A stretch of DNA of 64,000 bases, taken from positions 102,169,725 through 102,233,724 of the forward strand of contig NC_044277.2 of NCBI RefSeq assembly GCF_004027225.2, in the 5' to 3' direction. The notes beneath the pieces were generated by a model. It saw nothing but the letters and a program-made list of their open reading frames with translations, was not told the DNA's origin and ran no database searches. Position 1 is the first letter of the stretch; each line of letters opens with the position of its first letter. Source of the stretch: Strigops habroptila (Eukaryota; Chordata; Aves; Psittaciformes; Psittacidae). The position numbers and the translations under genes were made by a program. Positions 1 to 14,700 of this stretch are shown piece after piece.

Positions 1-1331
1 TTATTACACCCCAAAAGCCAACTTGGTCCTACCATACACTGTGCCTAAATGCCAAGTTTTAAATCAGACACTGAAGGGACAAAGTCTAAAGGATCCGCGC
101 TCATCTGCAACCCAGTACGTTCATCTCCCCAGAAGCCAGCTGAGCCAGGATTATTTAAACACACAGTCCTGCCTGCTGGGGGTGAAGTTCTGCATCATTT
201 TGCCTTTTTACCGGGCAAAATCCTGTCAGATAGTGTATTTATCTATCTGTGCACTTATAAAGAAGAGAGAAACCCTGATGCAAGTTACAGAAACCCTCCG
301 ATTTCAATGAGCATACCCCTGCTAAGTGAACACAGAAAAGGCAAAGCTGTATCTCTATGTATAAGATAAAAGCCAGTGCAGAAGTGCTGTACTTTCTTCC
401 TCCTGCAGGTTTTTGTGGCCTTATTTTTCTGTTTCTCCTCAAGTGACTGAAGACTTGGTGGAAGGGAAATTAAAACAAAAAAGCATATCTGGAAAAGTGA
501 GGCTTCAGGCCTCTTTCTTCCATGTCCCTGGGAAAAACAAGAAGGAGCAGAAACCAAAAAGGAGCAATAGATACTAAGAGTTTCAGATTAAATATGCCCT
601 CAGAAAAACATTTGTCTCAGAGCAGACTCTTTCCTGGGAACAGCAATTGGGAGAAAAGCATCAGCACAGTGCCGATCTGCTACCTGGCACCAGAAATTAA
701 GTGTCTCTATGAATGAAGCTTTACACTGAAGAGCTACAAAGCCAAAAGCTGTGCAATAAAGAACCTGGCCTGAGAAATGGCTCGTCCACCAGGGACCAGG
801 ACACCCAGTTCTCCATGAGGATAATGGCAGGCAGGAACCAACCCTGCCTCTGTAGCTTTGACTTCTATGCATTATGAACTTTAGGAGTGGGCCAACATGC
901 TCTAACAGGGAGGTTAACACTAAGTGACCAAGCTTTGGAGAAGGACTGAGGGAGGTCCATCCTATCCCCTAAGTGAGCAGCAAGGCCTTGTGGCAGGATC
1001 ACGGCTCTGAAGCCACTGTGCCATCTTCTATGCTCATCCCACCTTCTGACCCACTTTCTCTCGCTTGCAATATCCTGCTGACAGCATACAGGGATACAGC
1101 CTGTATCTCCTTTGTATGCCTCCTGTTACCCTCAACTGCTGCAATCAATAGCCCCTCTCGCAGCCATCCCCCCGCACAGCTTCCTCTTTAACAAGCCGCA
1201 GCCTCACGCCTGCAGCCTGTCTGGATTTGATTGATCACAACTCAAACTTCCCGATCGACTGCGAAGCCAAGGGCTGAGAGCTAATTGATCACTTTCTGCT
1301 CCCTCAGCAGCTACCTGCTTATTTTGCTCAT

Positions 1332-1345
1332 AAAAAAAAAAAAAA
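1332..1345. repeat. A14 homopolymer
   Basis: Fourteen consecutive A residues. There is no retroposon body visible directly upstream to make it a retroposed tail. Confidence 0.8.
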
Positions 1346-3423
1346 GCACGCATGAAAAAGCATGAGCTCCACAGCACGTGGGGAGACCAGGCCCCCAAGA
1401 GCCACCACAGAATTTGTAAGGTCCTTTTCTTACTCATGCCACTTCCATGCAATTCTGGATGGAGATTAGATCAGGAAGCAGAGCTCCACAAGTGCTTGGT
1501 GGCAAGCAAAGGTTAAAAGACATGCTGCGGCTTTGGGCAGAAGGACCATGTTTCTGTATAGCCCCAGGACACTGCTGTCTCCAAAAGTTGCTGGCTTATG
1601 TATGCTGTCAGTGGGGTGGTGATGGGATTATGAAACGGAAACACACTGGTCAGCTTTCACAGAAGTTTTGTTCTCCTTGACCTCTTGACTTGTAGCATCA
1701 CATGAACTCAAGTACACTTGCCTTCATGTGTGACTGAATACACATGACAAAAAATGAGCCATCAACAGGGCAGGAACCAGTCTGGGCAGCACATGGCCAT
1801 ATGCTGATGCAAGCTTACAGGTCTGTAGAGCATATGTATTGCCCAGGGCCTCCTAGGTCTACCCTGGCTCTCCTGCCAGCCCTTCACCATCCAATTTTCA
1901 TGCAGCTGTGTCTCTGCAGAAACATGTCTCTAGCACACGCAAGGCAGCTTCTTCTGGAGAAGAAGCAGCAACCTCTAGTTCCCCAAACTGCACCACCTAC
2001 AGCCGTCATGGAACTGTGACCTGCTCCCCCAGTGCAAGGCGCCAGGTCGTGGCTGCTGCACTGACTCTCCTTCATTCTCCAAGCCCAGTGGAGGGAAGAA
2101 AAGATGAGGAAACTGAGGAAAAGGCAGAACTTGCCTCTACATCTGCTTAGGGCATTGCAGAGTGTAAGGCTGAGAGCATGACAGCTCACCAAGGCCAAGA
2201 CTAGCCTGCAAGGGTGGCAGAGTGATGAGTAATTTCCTCTCCTGCAGCATCCAGCCTAGTGCAATGCAATGGAAAGTCACAGGCAGCAGAAAGCTGTGGG
2301 CTTTTTCAGCCATCTCAAAGGAAGTATGACCTGAAGACTTTGAGAAGCCCATCACCCTCGGGAGACCATGGACCAACCCTGAAACATCAAGGCAGCCACA
2401 TAACACCTCTGAACTGGAAGACTAGCTGCTGAGCTGCTCCAAAATCAAGTCACTTATTATTTCACAGTGGGGAAACAGTCAACTACTTTTAGAAAAAAGC
2501 TCTGGAGAAATACAATTCAACTCAATATTGATTCCCACAGCTCTGTTACAGACAGACAGAATTAATTCCCAGGATGGAAAGAAACATATGCCTGCATATC
2601 AAAACAAAATACAGAAGCCTTTCCAGTTCTTCAGCTGCATTTCAATGGAAACCAGAAGGCTGTCACGATGGAAAGATTTCAGTTTTCTAATTAATCCTCC
2701 CTGCTGAGCGTTTAATGCCACTAATTGATGAGGAAAGGCTGTGTCCAGACAGTGTCTGCAATTGCTTTTTACATCTTTAGACCAAGATTTCTCTAAATTA
2801 AATAATAATAAGGCAGATTTGCTCCCTGCATGCACCGTGGCCTTCTCCAGCGCCCTCCTCACTAGAAGATGTCTGATTGAAGCAAGGGAGCCGAAGCCCA
2901 TGTCAGAGCTCGTTTACAAGTGTTGGAAGTTTTCCCGGAAAACGTCATCTGCGATACTGTCACTTCCACAGAACATGCAAAGAGAAAGACCACTGGTGCC
3001 AGAGACACAGTCTGTGCCATGAAACACCCAGCCCCTAACCTCCATGGATCTAGGGGATAGCTTCTCCCAGTTCAACAGAGCAATTGCTCAGCCAAGAGAT
3101 GCCCTGTAACACCTCCAGAAAACTACACAAAATGCACCATGTCAGGAAACAGGTCATCACACCCCACACACAATGCCATCACCAGCAAAAACATCCCATT
3201 GGTGACAGAACAGGTCGGTTGCTCACCTGCACCACAGAACGGTACTGATTTCTAATCCTAAATATTTATCTCACACTGACGTTGACCAGAAGACATCTCT
3301 GGGGCCAGCAGAGAGATCCTAAATGCAAAAGCCAACACAGTCTCAATAGGAGAAGGCAGTTCAGCACATGCCTGGATATGAAATTTCTGCTTCCACCCCA
3401 TGTGAGCACATGCCGTACCTCTT

Positions 3424-3500
3424 CCCTGAATTATTATATTTATTAATAGGCTGTCATTATATTTTATTATATTTATATAATATATATATTTATATATATT
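3424..3500. repeat. AT-rich simple repeat
   Basis: An almost pure A/T stretch of TATTTATTA and TATATATAT units within otherwise mixed-composition DNA. Confidence 0.8.
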
Positions 3501-4194
3501 AAGGACAGAATCTGTCCCTTTATACTCAACACTCAGCAATTTCAATCTGGGAGATGCCGAGTACTCTGAGCTGCAAATGAGATCGGGGAGTGCAAAAGGG
3601 AAAAAAATGCACGTGCATGAGGCTGTGCTATGGTTACTGAGGAATAATAAATGAAGCAGTGTTCATGGTCCCCAAGCTCTGGCCTGAAACTCCAGCACTG
3701 ATCTGTTTGTCATAGCAATAGCATTTCCACCTGCACCTTTCTGACATCTCCTCTGGGAGTCTTCACACACACCACTGCCATAGATCATGGAGCCCAGACC
3801 AGCTGTGCAGATGTCTAGCTGGCTGACCTCTCCTTACCAAAAGGCTTCTGATTTTTTCTTTCCCCCTATTAATATTAGTTTTCAAGCCACCTACTCCATC
3901 ATAAAGTAAAATTAGCTTATTCCTAGAGCATTAAAAAAAGACAAGCTCGAGCTGATGCCTGCACAAAGTGAGTTCCAGCAAGTCAATGGGAAGGCTCCAA
4001 GCATGCAAAGAATGTCGAGTCTAGAGCTTTTGGCCCCGTTTCTACAAGATCCTGTTGCTGCAAGCAACTTGTGCACGTGCAAGTCAAGTCACGCACGTGC
4101 AGAGTCCCTCACCTGCACAGGCTGGCTGCTATGCTTCCATAGTACCCAGAGTAAACTACTCCTGTCTGCCCAACAGCCTATTAATAAATATACA

Positions 4195-4275
4195 CTAGGG
4201 AGAAAAATTGCACGCCAGAAGGGAGGTGGACGAGATGATCTAATAGGACCTTTTCCATCTCTTAACTTTTATGCT
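4195..4275 (+). repeat. Degraded CR1-like 3' end
   Basis: The stretch has the 'gaggtggacgagatgatct' then 'aggaccttttccatctctt' wording typical of an old CR1 3' tail in + orientation. Only about 80 bases are recognisable. Confidence 0.4.
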
Positions 4276-6237
4276 TAGTCACAGGATAAATATCTCCCAC
4301 GTTGTAGAGAAACATGCTGGCTTTGCTTGCCTGCTTATGTTGGGAGAGCGTTGCCCTCTGAAGACATCTCGTTTTCCAGCTGCTATTTCACTCACGCTAA
4401 CAGGACTTACCCAGGGAGAGTTAAGCAAAGGAAGGCTTCCATTTTCCTGGCTTTTGGCTTCAGTGAGCTCAGGGGCACCCGAGTGAGACCCATAATTCCC
4501 GTCTCAGCAGCCACAAGCAGTGCAGGAACCTCATTTCTATATTATCAGAGCACTTGTGCTTCTCTGAGCACTCCAGCCTGATCCTGTCCAACGTGGAAAG
4601 GCACTCAAGATACTTCTGCAGAAAGCAGGTTGGCAAGAAAACAAACAGCAAGCATCCCCTCCATCAACCAGCCAGGTCAAGCCTCCCACAACAGCCTGAG
4701 AAAACAGCTTGAAAAACCCAATCCCAACCACCCCACAAAGGGAAATGCAAGGAACCAAAGTGTTTGGGGAGAAGAGTATATAGTACAGCTCAGATAAGAC
4801 ATCTTTCATTGGATTTTGCACTGGCATTGATTGATGTCACTAGCAGCAGCAAGGCCATCTCTTAGTTCTAAAATGCAGAGGAAGGTCCAGCAGCTACATT
4901 ACTCCAGCATCTCCAAAGCATGTCCATGCAAAGCATGTACCAATATGCAAGGTTTCTTCTGCAAGAGACCATCACATGTAATCCAAAGAGCAATTGAGAG
5001 CCTCCGGATCACAGATCTGCAAATTTCACCATGTAAGGAAAAAACCTTTTATCATATAAACTATAACATAATCCATACACCATAAAACGAACCAAAAGCC
5101 ACACAATCTAGATCTCTTGCAACAAGACGGACACCAAGGGATGGAGAAGTAATGCTGAAAGGGGAGTCAGGAGGTTTTGCTTCATTTCAGTTCAGCTGCT
5201 GGACCACGGGATGACCCTGAGCACTGCCAATGCTCACAGGAATCAGTGTTTTTCATGAGCACCCAATTCCTAGAGTCACATGATTACATCAGAATCCACA
5301 CTTCCTTTTTTTTTGTTAAAAAGAAGTACTTGTAGACGTCAATAAAAACTGAGGAAATTAATGTAAATCATGAAGTTTGAAATGCTCAAACAGAAACAGA
5401 AAAAAGATTTAAAACCAAATCACTATTTCAAACTTAATTATTCATTTTTTTTTGGATGAAACAATGTGATCCAGGATTCTTTTCCCCCAACACTATATAC
5501 TGGAAAGCTTAGACTGGGCAGGGAATGATTAATTTGGGGACATCTCCACATCACCATCTGCAAGTTACAGATGAGAAAACACATCTTTCATAGCAACACC
5601 TGCCTAGAAACTAGGTAGCCCCTTTGAGGAACCCCAGTGCTGGCCTCCTTAGTCAAAAGAGCATTATGCATTGGGGAATGATATGAAGGCACAGCAGTTA
5701 TAAAAATTAAAATTAATAATAATACAGCAGAACAGTTTTCCAAATTTTCCTTCCACTTCTTATACCCAGCATCAAGCAGGGTAAAGCCCTGGAAGTCAGC
5801 TATGCCAGCTCATCTGCTGGCATCCTCTGCTCACCAGAACTACTGGATTTACAGCCACTGGTAGGTCTCGCCCAGCAGAAATACCTTATGGCAGTAACTA
5901 GTCTGTAAATAAGGACTTGACCTTCTGAAGAAGCCTTTGTTGGCTCCTACAGACCTCATCCCGTGCTGCTGCTGAGCCGTGGGGCAGTGCTTCAGCCTCC
6001 TGTGCCAGCCACCACAGCACTGCAGGCACATGGGCTGCAGCTAGCCACCACTGAAGAGTAATGAACTCTGGCCCACATTCAAATATCCATGAGCACCATG
6101 AAGACAAGACTGCAGGTCATATTTATTTCCTTCTTTTGCATTGAAGAAAGCTATTAAGATCTACAAGACTTTGATCTAGGGTGTGCTGTGCTAGGCATAG
6201 CATGGAAAAGGAGGTAAACACAACTCTTCTGATTCAA

Positions 6238-6400
6238 TCACAGAATCCTAGAATGGTTTTGGTAGGAAGAGACCTTAAAGCTCATCCAGTTCCAACCCCC
6301 TGCCACAGGCAGGGACACCTTCCACTAGATATGGTCGCTTAAAGCCCCGTCCAGCCTGGCTTTGAACACTGCCAGGGATGGGGCAGCCACAGCTCCTCCT
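6238..6400 (-). repeat. CR1 LINE fragment
   Basis: Reverse complement of a CR1 3' end. It begins with the degenerate terminal octamer repeats (cacagaatcctagaatgg), then 'agctcatccagttccaaccc' and 'ggcagggacaccttccacta', and continues to 'gaacactgccagggatgggg'. It is 5'-truncated, as usual for CR1. Confidence 0.85.
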
Positions 6401-8151
6401 GTGGTCATTAAACTGGTTAGTCACCCATTAAACCCGTGGTCTTTACCCACTATGCCCAAAGCTGAGACACAGGGAAGTTCAGAGGAGGAGGAGAACAGGA
6501 AGGACATGGGAAATCATGGCACACACGGCAGCTTCAGGTGCAGGGTGCACGCACAGGCAGCAACCCCAGAGCCAAGCTCAGGGGGTAGCATCCATCACCC
6601 CGACTTGAGCCCAGCTGTGCCATTCCTCGAGCAAGAAGGATTTGCTTTCATCAGCCGTGCAGGCAGAGACGATGTCAACTCAGCTGTTCCTGCCTCGCAG
6701 GACATGCACAGGGGCAGTAAAAGGAAGCCTCACTGTTCTCGCTGGCAAATGTTTCTGCGTTTCTGTATTATCACATTTTTGAGATTACAAGGAAGTGAGC
6801 ACAAACCTGTTCAGCCACATTGTTCCCACTCACCCCTGGCCAACAGCTGGGCAATTACACTTCTGTGTTCCTGCTGTTCCCAGGACAGATCTGCTGCCCC
6901 TCTGAAGTCTTTGGGCAGCTCTAACCCATTTCCCACAGCACGCAAGGATATGCTTCTGCCTGCCCCAGCTGCAGATCTTAACCACGGCCAAGCACTGGCA
7001 GAGAACATGGACAGCACCAGAGGTCAGTCCACATCTATCAAATTCCTGAACTCGGCTCACATTGCTGTATACACTGTTTAACTAGCCTAACCCTCGCTCC
7101 TACCACCACCTGCAAAGCACAAGCACGCTAAATCCACCACTCCATGTATCTGCCTATTCAAACAATTACCTTCTGCTTGCCAAGGATTTCCTCTCCCTTC
7201 TCTCTGCCTGCTCCCAGGTGCCATCTAAAAGGTGGGAAGCCTTGGGAAGGATACTGCTGAGGCTGCTGCGACCTGGCTGCAGTGGTGGCAAAACACTTGG
7301 GGACCTCCTGCTATCTGAAGTTATCGCACAGCTATCGCTGCTCTGATTTCCTCAGTGATGTGAGTGCTGCTCCCTTTAGACTGCACAGACAAAACCACAA
7401 AGTGAATCCAGAGTCTACAAACACGATTTTTTTTTTAATTACAAAAATAATACCAGATTGACCAAAGTCTAAACCACCTCTTGCTAATACTCTGCCTTGC
7501 AGCATCGCTACAGAACCAGAGTCCTCTATTTGAGCAAACAGTATCCACCAGAAAAAAATTGATGCAGTTATGGTTTTGTTTTCAGAATTTTCTCTGCACC
7601 TCCTTCTCCTTCCCCAGAAGGATTTGCTTTAAAAGCAAAATACTACCCGTAATGTTTTTAAAAGGAGAAACACAGCATACAGCTCTGTAATACTATTAGC
7701 ACCTTTCCCGTTCTTACAGCAAAACGTGATTCAATGAGACATGCTACGAAAATTAAACAGATGTGGAAGTTACAGGGTTTGGGATTTCCCCCCCTCCCCC
7801 TTTTTCAAATGAATTAAGTTATTAAGTGAGCTTAAAAAAACAGATCACACATACAAAGAAACGGGTTTGGAAATCCCCCTCCCTCCACCCCCACTGCTAT
7901 TTGCTAAGGAAACCAGATGCCCAAACCCAGCCAAAAAATGATCTCAGCCATTCTTAAGAGAGCCTACAGTGCATTTTCATGAGTCATGGAAAGCAACAAC
8001 TCGTTGCTTTGGTAATGCTAGGTAATCAACTGGTCACCCATCCACAACCAGGCTTTCAGCAGTAAGTCAAAGAGCAGACCATTTCTTGACAGATTACGTC
8101 AGAGACAGCCCCAAAATAGAGCCTTGTGGCAAGTCTACCTCGCAGGAGGTT

Positions 8152-8183
8152 TTATAGGACATGCCACAAAGCATGTCCTATAA
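8152..8183. repeat. Perfect inverted repeat (13-bp arms, 6-nt loop)
   Basis: The arm TTATAGGACATGC (8152-8164) is followed by CACAAA and by its exact reverse complement (8171-8183). It can fold into a compact hairpin on either strand. The structure is directly visible; its function is unknown. Confidence 0.85.
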
Positions 8184-11100
8184 TAGCATTTAGCAAAGCA
8201 TTCAGCAGACAGGATGCCCCATCGTCCTGATCCCTGCATGCAGGGGTTCCCACCTCCCATTCCGTGCTCTCAGAGCAGGCAGAGATCCCTGCTATGGGCA
8301 GCAAATAGAGAGGGAAGCAACAGATGAAGGCAGGGATTAGCAAGAAGTCCCTTACCCATGCTCTCCCCACGAGCCAGGGCAGACAGGAAACCTGCTGCCC
8401 ACCAGCCCAAAAATTAACACTGGGGCAAGCAAGCTTGTAGTAGGAATTGCAGGATGCTTCATCCACCCAACCTCTTCCAACCATTCCAGCACATACACGC
8501 AGAACTTTATGCATATATGCACACAGGCACATGAAAGATGTACTGAAGCTTTTAACAGTCCCTGACCAAATTGCTTGCTCTTATTTCCCAAGGACTGCAA
8601 GCTAATAACCAGAAGGATGCCAATCTGCAGTTAAGCAGAACACTGCTATGTCTACCACCACCTCAAGACTCATGCAATATACACGCATGCAGGTTACCAA
8701 AACACTGCAAAGGGAGAAGCAGGCTTTTGAAATATGTATTATATATATTCCATTCCCCTACCATCCTCTTTGGGTGAGGGCAGCTACTACAGGGGCACCA
8801 CTCAAAGCCCTCAGTGATCCTCCATGAAGATGGTGGTGTTCCATAATGCAGTTTAGAATCTTTCAACCATACATTTCCAAGGCACCCACCTGAAATCCAG
8901 CCCGAGAGAGATCATGGAGGTGGGAGGTTCCTTTTGCAGCAAGGGGAGATCCTTTCCAACACATCCTATGTTCTTCCGCAAACACCTCCCACCTCCATCA
9001 CCTCTTGGTGACTCCCGCAGCAAACACACAGCCACTGCTGCCGGAGAGGCTCCCACAGAGGTAAGACACCAAACTGCACCTCGCTGGCAATGCATGCTGT
9101 AAAAGGCAAATCAGCTTCCCATGTAATGATGAACCAGGTACTGGAGGCCTTCCTCCATCTCGTCCAAATCCCAACAGCTCTGGGACTCTGGCAGTCCAGG
9201 ACAAAAGTGCAGTATGCCACATCACCTCCCTGGGACAGCCCAACCGGCTTCCTGAGAGGGAAGCTCTCCAGCACAGGATTTCCTGGACATAAGACTAAGA
9301 CTGGAACTAGCTCATCCCCTGCCTTCCCCTCCAGAGACAAAGGACGGTTGCAATCTTCAGTACCTTTTGCTTGGGGTCCAAAAGCTGATTGTTTGGCCCC
9401 ACCTCCTATAACACAAGCTGCAAACAGAAAAAACATCCTCACCCCTTACAGCCCCATCCCGATGCCAACCAGGCATGTACCAGATATTAGTCACACCGGG
9501 AATGTTGCAGGTGAAGCTGCTGAAAGAGCATGATGATTAAACATCTCTTTTTCTTGAGTCACCAGCCAGGAAATACAGCGACACACATCGTGCACATCTT
9601 TAGGACTGCAGCATCTTGGGGAGAGCATTGTGGAGAGCCTCAGCGAGCACCCCCACTCCAAACAAAAATAGGCAGGAGCAGGCCTGCATCCTCAAATCAT
9701 TCATGCTCAAGAGATCATTTCTGCCAACGAGGCGACACCAGACCTGTCTTCGGACGGAGACCATCATCAGGGTATGTAGAAAAAAACACAGGTGCCCTTT
9801 CATCAGAGCCACCCATGACCCAAGTCAGCACCCAGGAGCACTTCCTATTCCCTGGCTGTACAGGCAAAAGTAAGCGTATCGCAAGAAGGGGAGTAAGCAG
9901 ACATCAGCCCAGGCCACCAGTGAAGCAGATCCTCATAGCCACCAAAGCCAGCATGATCTTTCCTAGCAGAAAACCAAAGATGGGGAGCAGGAGAGAGCAC
10001 CAGGCTGTGTGGACCCACATCCAGGCAGCCCTGATGGTCCCCTCCCAGCCTCAACACACAGAAGGCCACAACAGGAGACATTAGCAGGGCTTCCTCTGGC
10101 TGCCACCATCAGAGCAGCAGCTCTTGGGGGCCAGCAGGATCCCAAATGCAGTTTTCCAATGTAGACCCAAGAAATAAGCATGCCAGGACTTGCCCCATCA
10201 TGGTTCTTCCAAGGCACTGTAATTGGCCCCCTGTAGCCACGGTTCAGCAGCAATTCACAGGAAGAGCAGTAAAACACCTTTCCCTAACCATTTCCCTCTG
10301 GCAAAGCACCATACAGCTTGAGAGCAGCTTGCATGCACCCCACCGCTGGGCATATCCCAGGCAGCAACAACCTTCAGAGCTGGACCTTGAACCTTTCAAT
10401 AAAACCAGTGATGCAATAAACTAAGCACAGCTCAACACAGCCTCTGTTTATCTCTTTATTTGCCACCAGGACCATCCAAAGAGAAATAACTGAAATATCT
10501 TGCATATTTCTCTAATGACTCTTGCTACTCTGCTAGCACCCGCACCGAGGGACTAAGACCAAGGAGCAGCAAATGCATTCCACCAGTTTATTAACTGGGT
10601 GCTCAGGTTTCCCAAAAGCCACTCTCCAAGCACGAAGCCAGTAGAAGGATTGCAGCAGAGGGATCACTGCAGTGGTTTTGTGGTAAAAGGCAAACAGGTG
10701 CAGCGTGAGCACCTTGCATGAGCAAGGCAAGCTTCACAGAAGCTTGAGCCAGCCTGGTATCTTTACTGAAGGATGCTTTATCATTTCAGCAACCCAAGCC
10801 CTGCTCCACAACTCCATACTACATCAATGCGTTGACCAACCTCAAGGAAAGTAAGCCCAAATATCTGATTTCCAAGTAGCAGTTATTCATTGCCCGCACA
10901 CTCCCGGACCACTCAGCCCACACACCTCCCTCCAACCACCCGCTTCCACAGTGACCGAGCTATTTTTGCTGCAGATATCAAGGTGAGTTATCAACCCATC
11001 GCTTATAGATAACATTATCAGCCACCCTTTGTGATAACACTGCACTGATCCAGCATACAAAAAAGGGACAGTCCTCCCAAGAGCACGCCCCAGGTAGTGG

Positions 11101-11619
11101 CAGAGAGGACATGGTGAGAGGCTGAAAGGAAGGGTGTATTTAAAACAGGGTTTCTGTGCATGCTCACACACCTTTCCTTCAGTTCACCTTCACCACCAGC
11201 TATTACAGGCCTCACCTTACACTTTCTCCCCAAGCCATGTTCCCCAACCAAGTCTTCCTTATCACAGCACAGGGGATGCCTCAAACCTTTTGCCTGGATC
11301 AGAGACAAGACTTCCCCCATTACTGAGAGCTGGCAAGAGCCAGATATGCCCATCACCCTGTGACCACCACCCTTCTGCAGGACCCTCATTGCCTTGGGAT
11401 GCCACCTTGCAGAACAAAAGGTGCAAACAGCCCACTATGAAGAGATCAAGTATCTGCATGATTCTTTTAGGTTCTTATCATGGAAGGCACTGCACTATTT
11501 CGAGTTTACAACTAGATTATAATGATCTTGTTGCTGCTTAACCACAAAACCCCAAAAAGGTTGTAGCACAAAAGCACTAAGCAACCCAAGTAATCCACCA
11601 TCATGAAGGGCTTCCATGT

Positions 11620-11770
11620 ACATATACAGAACAGTTCAGTTGGAAGGGATCTACAACAATCATCTAGTCCAACTGCGTAACAACTTGAGGGCTGAAGGAC
11701 AAGGACAAGGACAACCTCAACAACGACTGACCTCAACAGGTACCCCAAAGCAGTAACATGTTCCTCTGAA
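11620..11770 (-). repeat. Old CR1 fragment with short GGACAA tandem
   Basis: 'cagttggaagggatctacaa' followed by 'atcatctagtccaactgc' is the reverse-complement CR1 3' signature in a diverged copy. A short run of (A)GGACA units at about 11695-11715 lies within it. Confidence 0.55.
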
Positions 11771-14700
11771 CCACGACAGCAACAGCAGAGCCATAGCACA
11801 ACACAGGGCTCACTTTTGCACGTGATGTTTTAGCTAACAACTGCTACGTGCAAAATTTTCAGTAGTCCCTTGGGAATTTGTGGCCACTTGGAAGCCAGAA
11901 ACACTTTCATGTGAACAAGACAAACACAGGACAGGACAGTCCTAGCAGTGCAAGAGCACTCGAAGCATTGCGGAGGCCACCAACACCCTTCAGCAGTGTT
12001 GGATTTAAGGCATTCCTGCCTCCTTCGCAAAGACTTCTTATCTCACCAATTATTTTCCCAAAGCAATTGTACAGTCATTTTCCCTCCAAACCACCTAGCT
12101 ATCAATCAGGTATCCAGCACGCAAATTCCTGGCCATAGCAGGTTTGCAGGGCACCCCTAATCCACCCAGGGCTATTTTTAATAGCAACTTGGTGTTTAAT
12201 CACTACGGGCACACTCAACCCACCCTCCCACCCACTCTGAGGACCTGGCCTGCACACATGCTGTTTACGCAGCAGCCCACAAGGTAGCTTGGCCAGCTCC
12301 TTCCAGGATCTAGCCTTCACTGCTGGGCACGGCATGCAGCATGCGTTGCCAACCGGACTTTGTCCCGTGCAGTTCTATGGTGCTGAGCCAAACCCTGGCT
12401 CAGCTCCACCCTGAGTTTCATTGCTGTTGTGACTTGTCCTCCCTGGGCTGCCCCGGATCATCTTGCAGAGTGGGGAGTATAAAATTAAGGGAGCTTTCAG
12501 GGAAGTGACAATGAGTTCTGCATAAAATGGTGGCCACTTTGGATTTTAACTCAGGAGAGCCAAACAGGCTCCAGCTCAGGATTTCAGAGTCCCTTGGTCT
12601 CTACTAGCATTTATATTAGATCACCCAGGGTAGGAAAAAAAGTTGGGGGAATGCCTTTGGGAGCTGAATCCCCTCTCTTAGGGGGGTACAAGTATACCTT
12701 TCACCCTTGACTTCTAAAATCCTCAGAAAGTCCAGGTCAACCCCCCAGGGTAGCCCTCACAGATGTCCCAAGTGCTCTGGGAACAGAAGCTGGCACCGGA
12801 GAGCAGACACAGTGATGACATGCAACAACACATCCCCACCCTGGGTCACAGAGACAGGGAAGTAATGCAAAGAGCTGCAAGCAGCCACCACAGGGCTTAG
12901 CTATGAACTCACACCCCCCATCTCGCTGAACCCTTCCACCACAGCCACTGCAGCACCAGGTGAGCTGGCTTTAGGCCAGACTCTTCCACGGGTCCCCACT
13001 ACAGGCCACGCTGATGCTGCATCTTCCATCATCCCCGGCTCAGCTTGGCTGCAAGCCCCGCGGCTCCAGAGAGAGCTCCTGGAGCAATAGCCCCAGCACT
13101 GAAACCAAGCAGGGAGCCACGTACCCCCAGCCTGCAGCCCCAAACCTCTTTGCTAGCCCCACTGCAGCGTGCTCCCCTTACTCTGTTTTCTGCAGGGAAT
13201 AGCTCCCCAGTGGCTTTGAAGAGGAAGGTATCAATTTAAAGGAGATCTTTGCTTTTAAATTCTTGTGTCATTAAAGATGAACTGTGACAGACTGATTTGA
13301 GCTGGATACCAGTAGGCATTTTAGTGAGTAATGGGAAGATTACTTGGCCAGACCAGATGAGAACTGCAGGGACAGACAGAAAACAAACAAAAATGCCCAC
13401 ATACCCATGCTCACACGTGCCCACCCGCGCCTACACAGACAGAAAACCATTCGTCTCATCCGTCTGATGCTCACCACAGCATTCACCACATCACACAATG
13501 GCTCACGCCGCACAGGGCAAGCTCACGGAGACAGCATGTTTTAGGCACAACTGAGACAACCTCTGCATCTCACATAGCACTCTGTAAAGGCAGAAAAGGT
13601 GCCAGGAAGAAACATGGCCCTGAGCTAGCATGCACAGGGAACTGCTCCCCACAGGGACTCGCCACAAACACATGGTCACCCATTTCTCCTTGCGGAGCTT
13701 AAATAGGAAAATAAATAAAGCCCGGGGATTGAGGGTGAACCCTCCAGGTTCAGGATCAGTGGGGCCATTTATAGCCTTTCTAAAATGAGTCTGAGGAAAT
13801 AAAAAATAGTAAGTTGAATTCCATATTCTGCTTCTTATGGCTCTGTAATGCATTTTCCATCTCCCTGGTGCACAGCTGACATTCTGCACATTGCACTTGC
13901 CTGCACTATGTCCAGAGGAGGGAGTGGAAATGACTGAGCCCAGCAGCCTCCTGCTACTGCCAGGCATCAGCATGCACCAGCCCCATCACCCGCAGCTCTT
14001 TGCCGCGGGAGACGGGCTGCAAAGGGCTTGGCCACCTCCCGAGAAAGGCTGGCATGTGGGATGCGTGTCCCCCTCCTGTGCTGGATGTCAGGATCTAACA
14101 GAGTCCAGAGGTTTGTAGAGAGAAAAACCGTGCTTCCTTAGAGCAGATGAAGTCTACAGGCTCAGCTGCAGCTGAATATCTTTTCTTTTTCCTTTCTTTC
14201 AGATGATCTCCTCAATTAGGAGAACCAAGGCAAGCTCAGAGCAATCACTCCCTCCTGATTCTCAGCTCTGAGGTTTGCTGCTTCTATGTGTAGACAGACG
14301 TGTATGCTCCAAAGCCAGCCTGTATTCACAGAGCAGTCTAATAAAAGACATCCCTTCTAACAGCAAACCCTGACTCACTTCCCTCTAGCCTCGACTAGCA
14401 GGTCTCCAACGGCAGGGCCAGATCAGAAGATGCTGCCAGCTTTCACTCTGGTTCCCACATCCATCTGAGGAGAGCAGGGCTGGAAGCACATCACTTTCCA
14501 CGCTGCGGCAGCACACTCCGTCCCGCCACTCTGCCGGGGAGCCGGGCACCCTGTGCGATCCTCACCAGCATCTTCCCTCACCATCACTTCAGGAAACACA
14601 TCGAGTCCAAGCGGCACACTCACACCACAAAGCATCATCAAGCAAGGGTTCGGAAGGGATGGAGAGAGGACCATGCTCCTCCAGCTGCCGCAACTGCTGG

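Noticed and set aside
6362-7081. 239-codon open frame on the + strand
   Set aside because: It starts inside a CR1 copy and continues in unique DNA without splice sites, motifs or typical coding composition.
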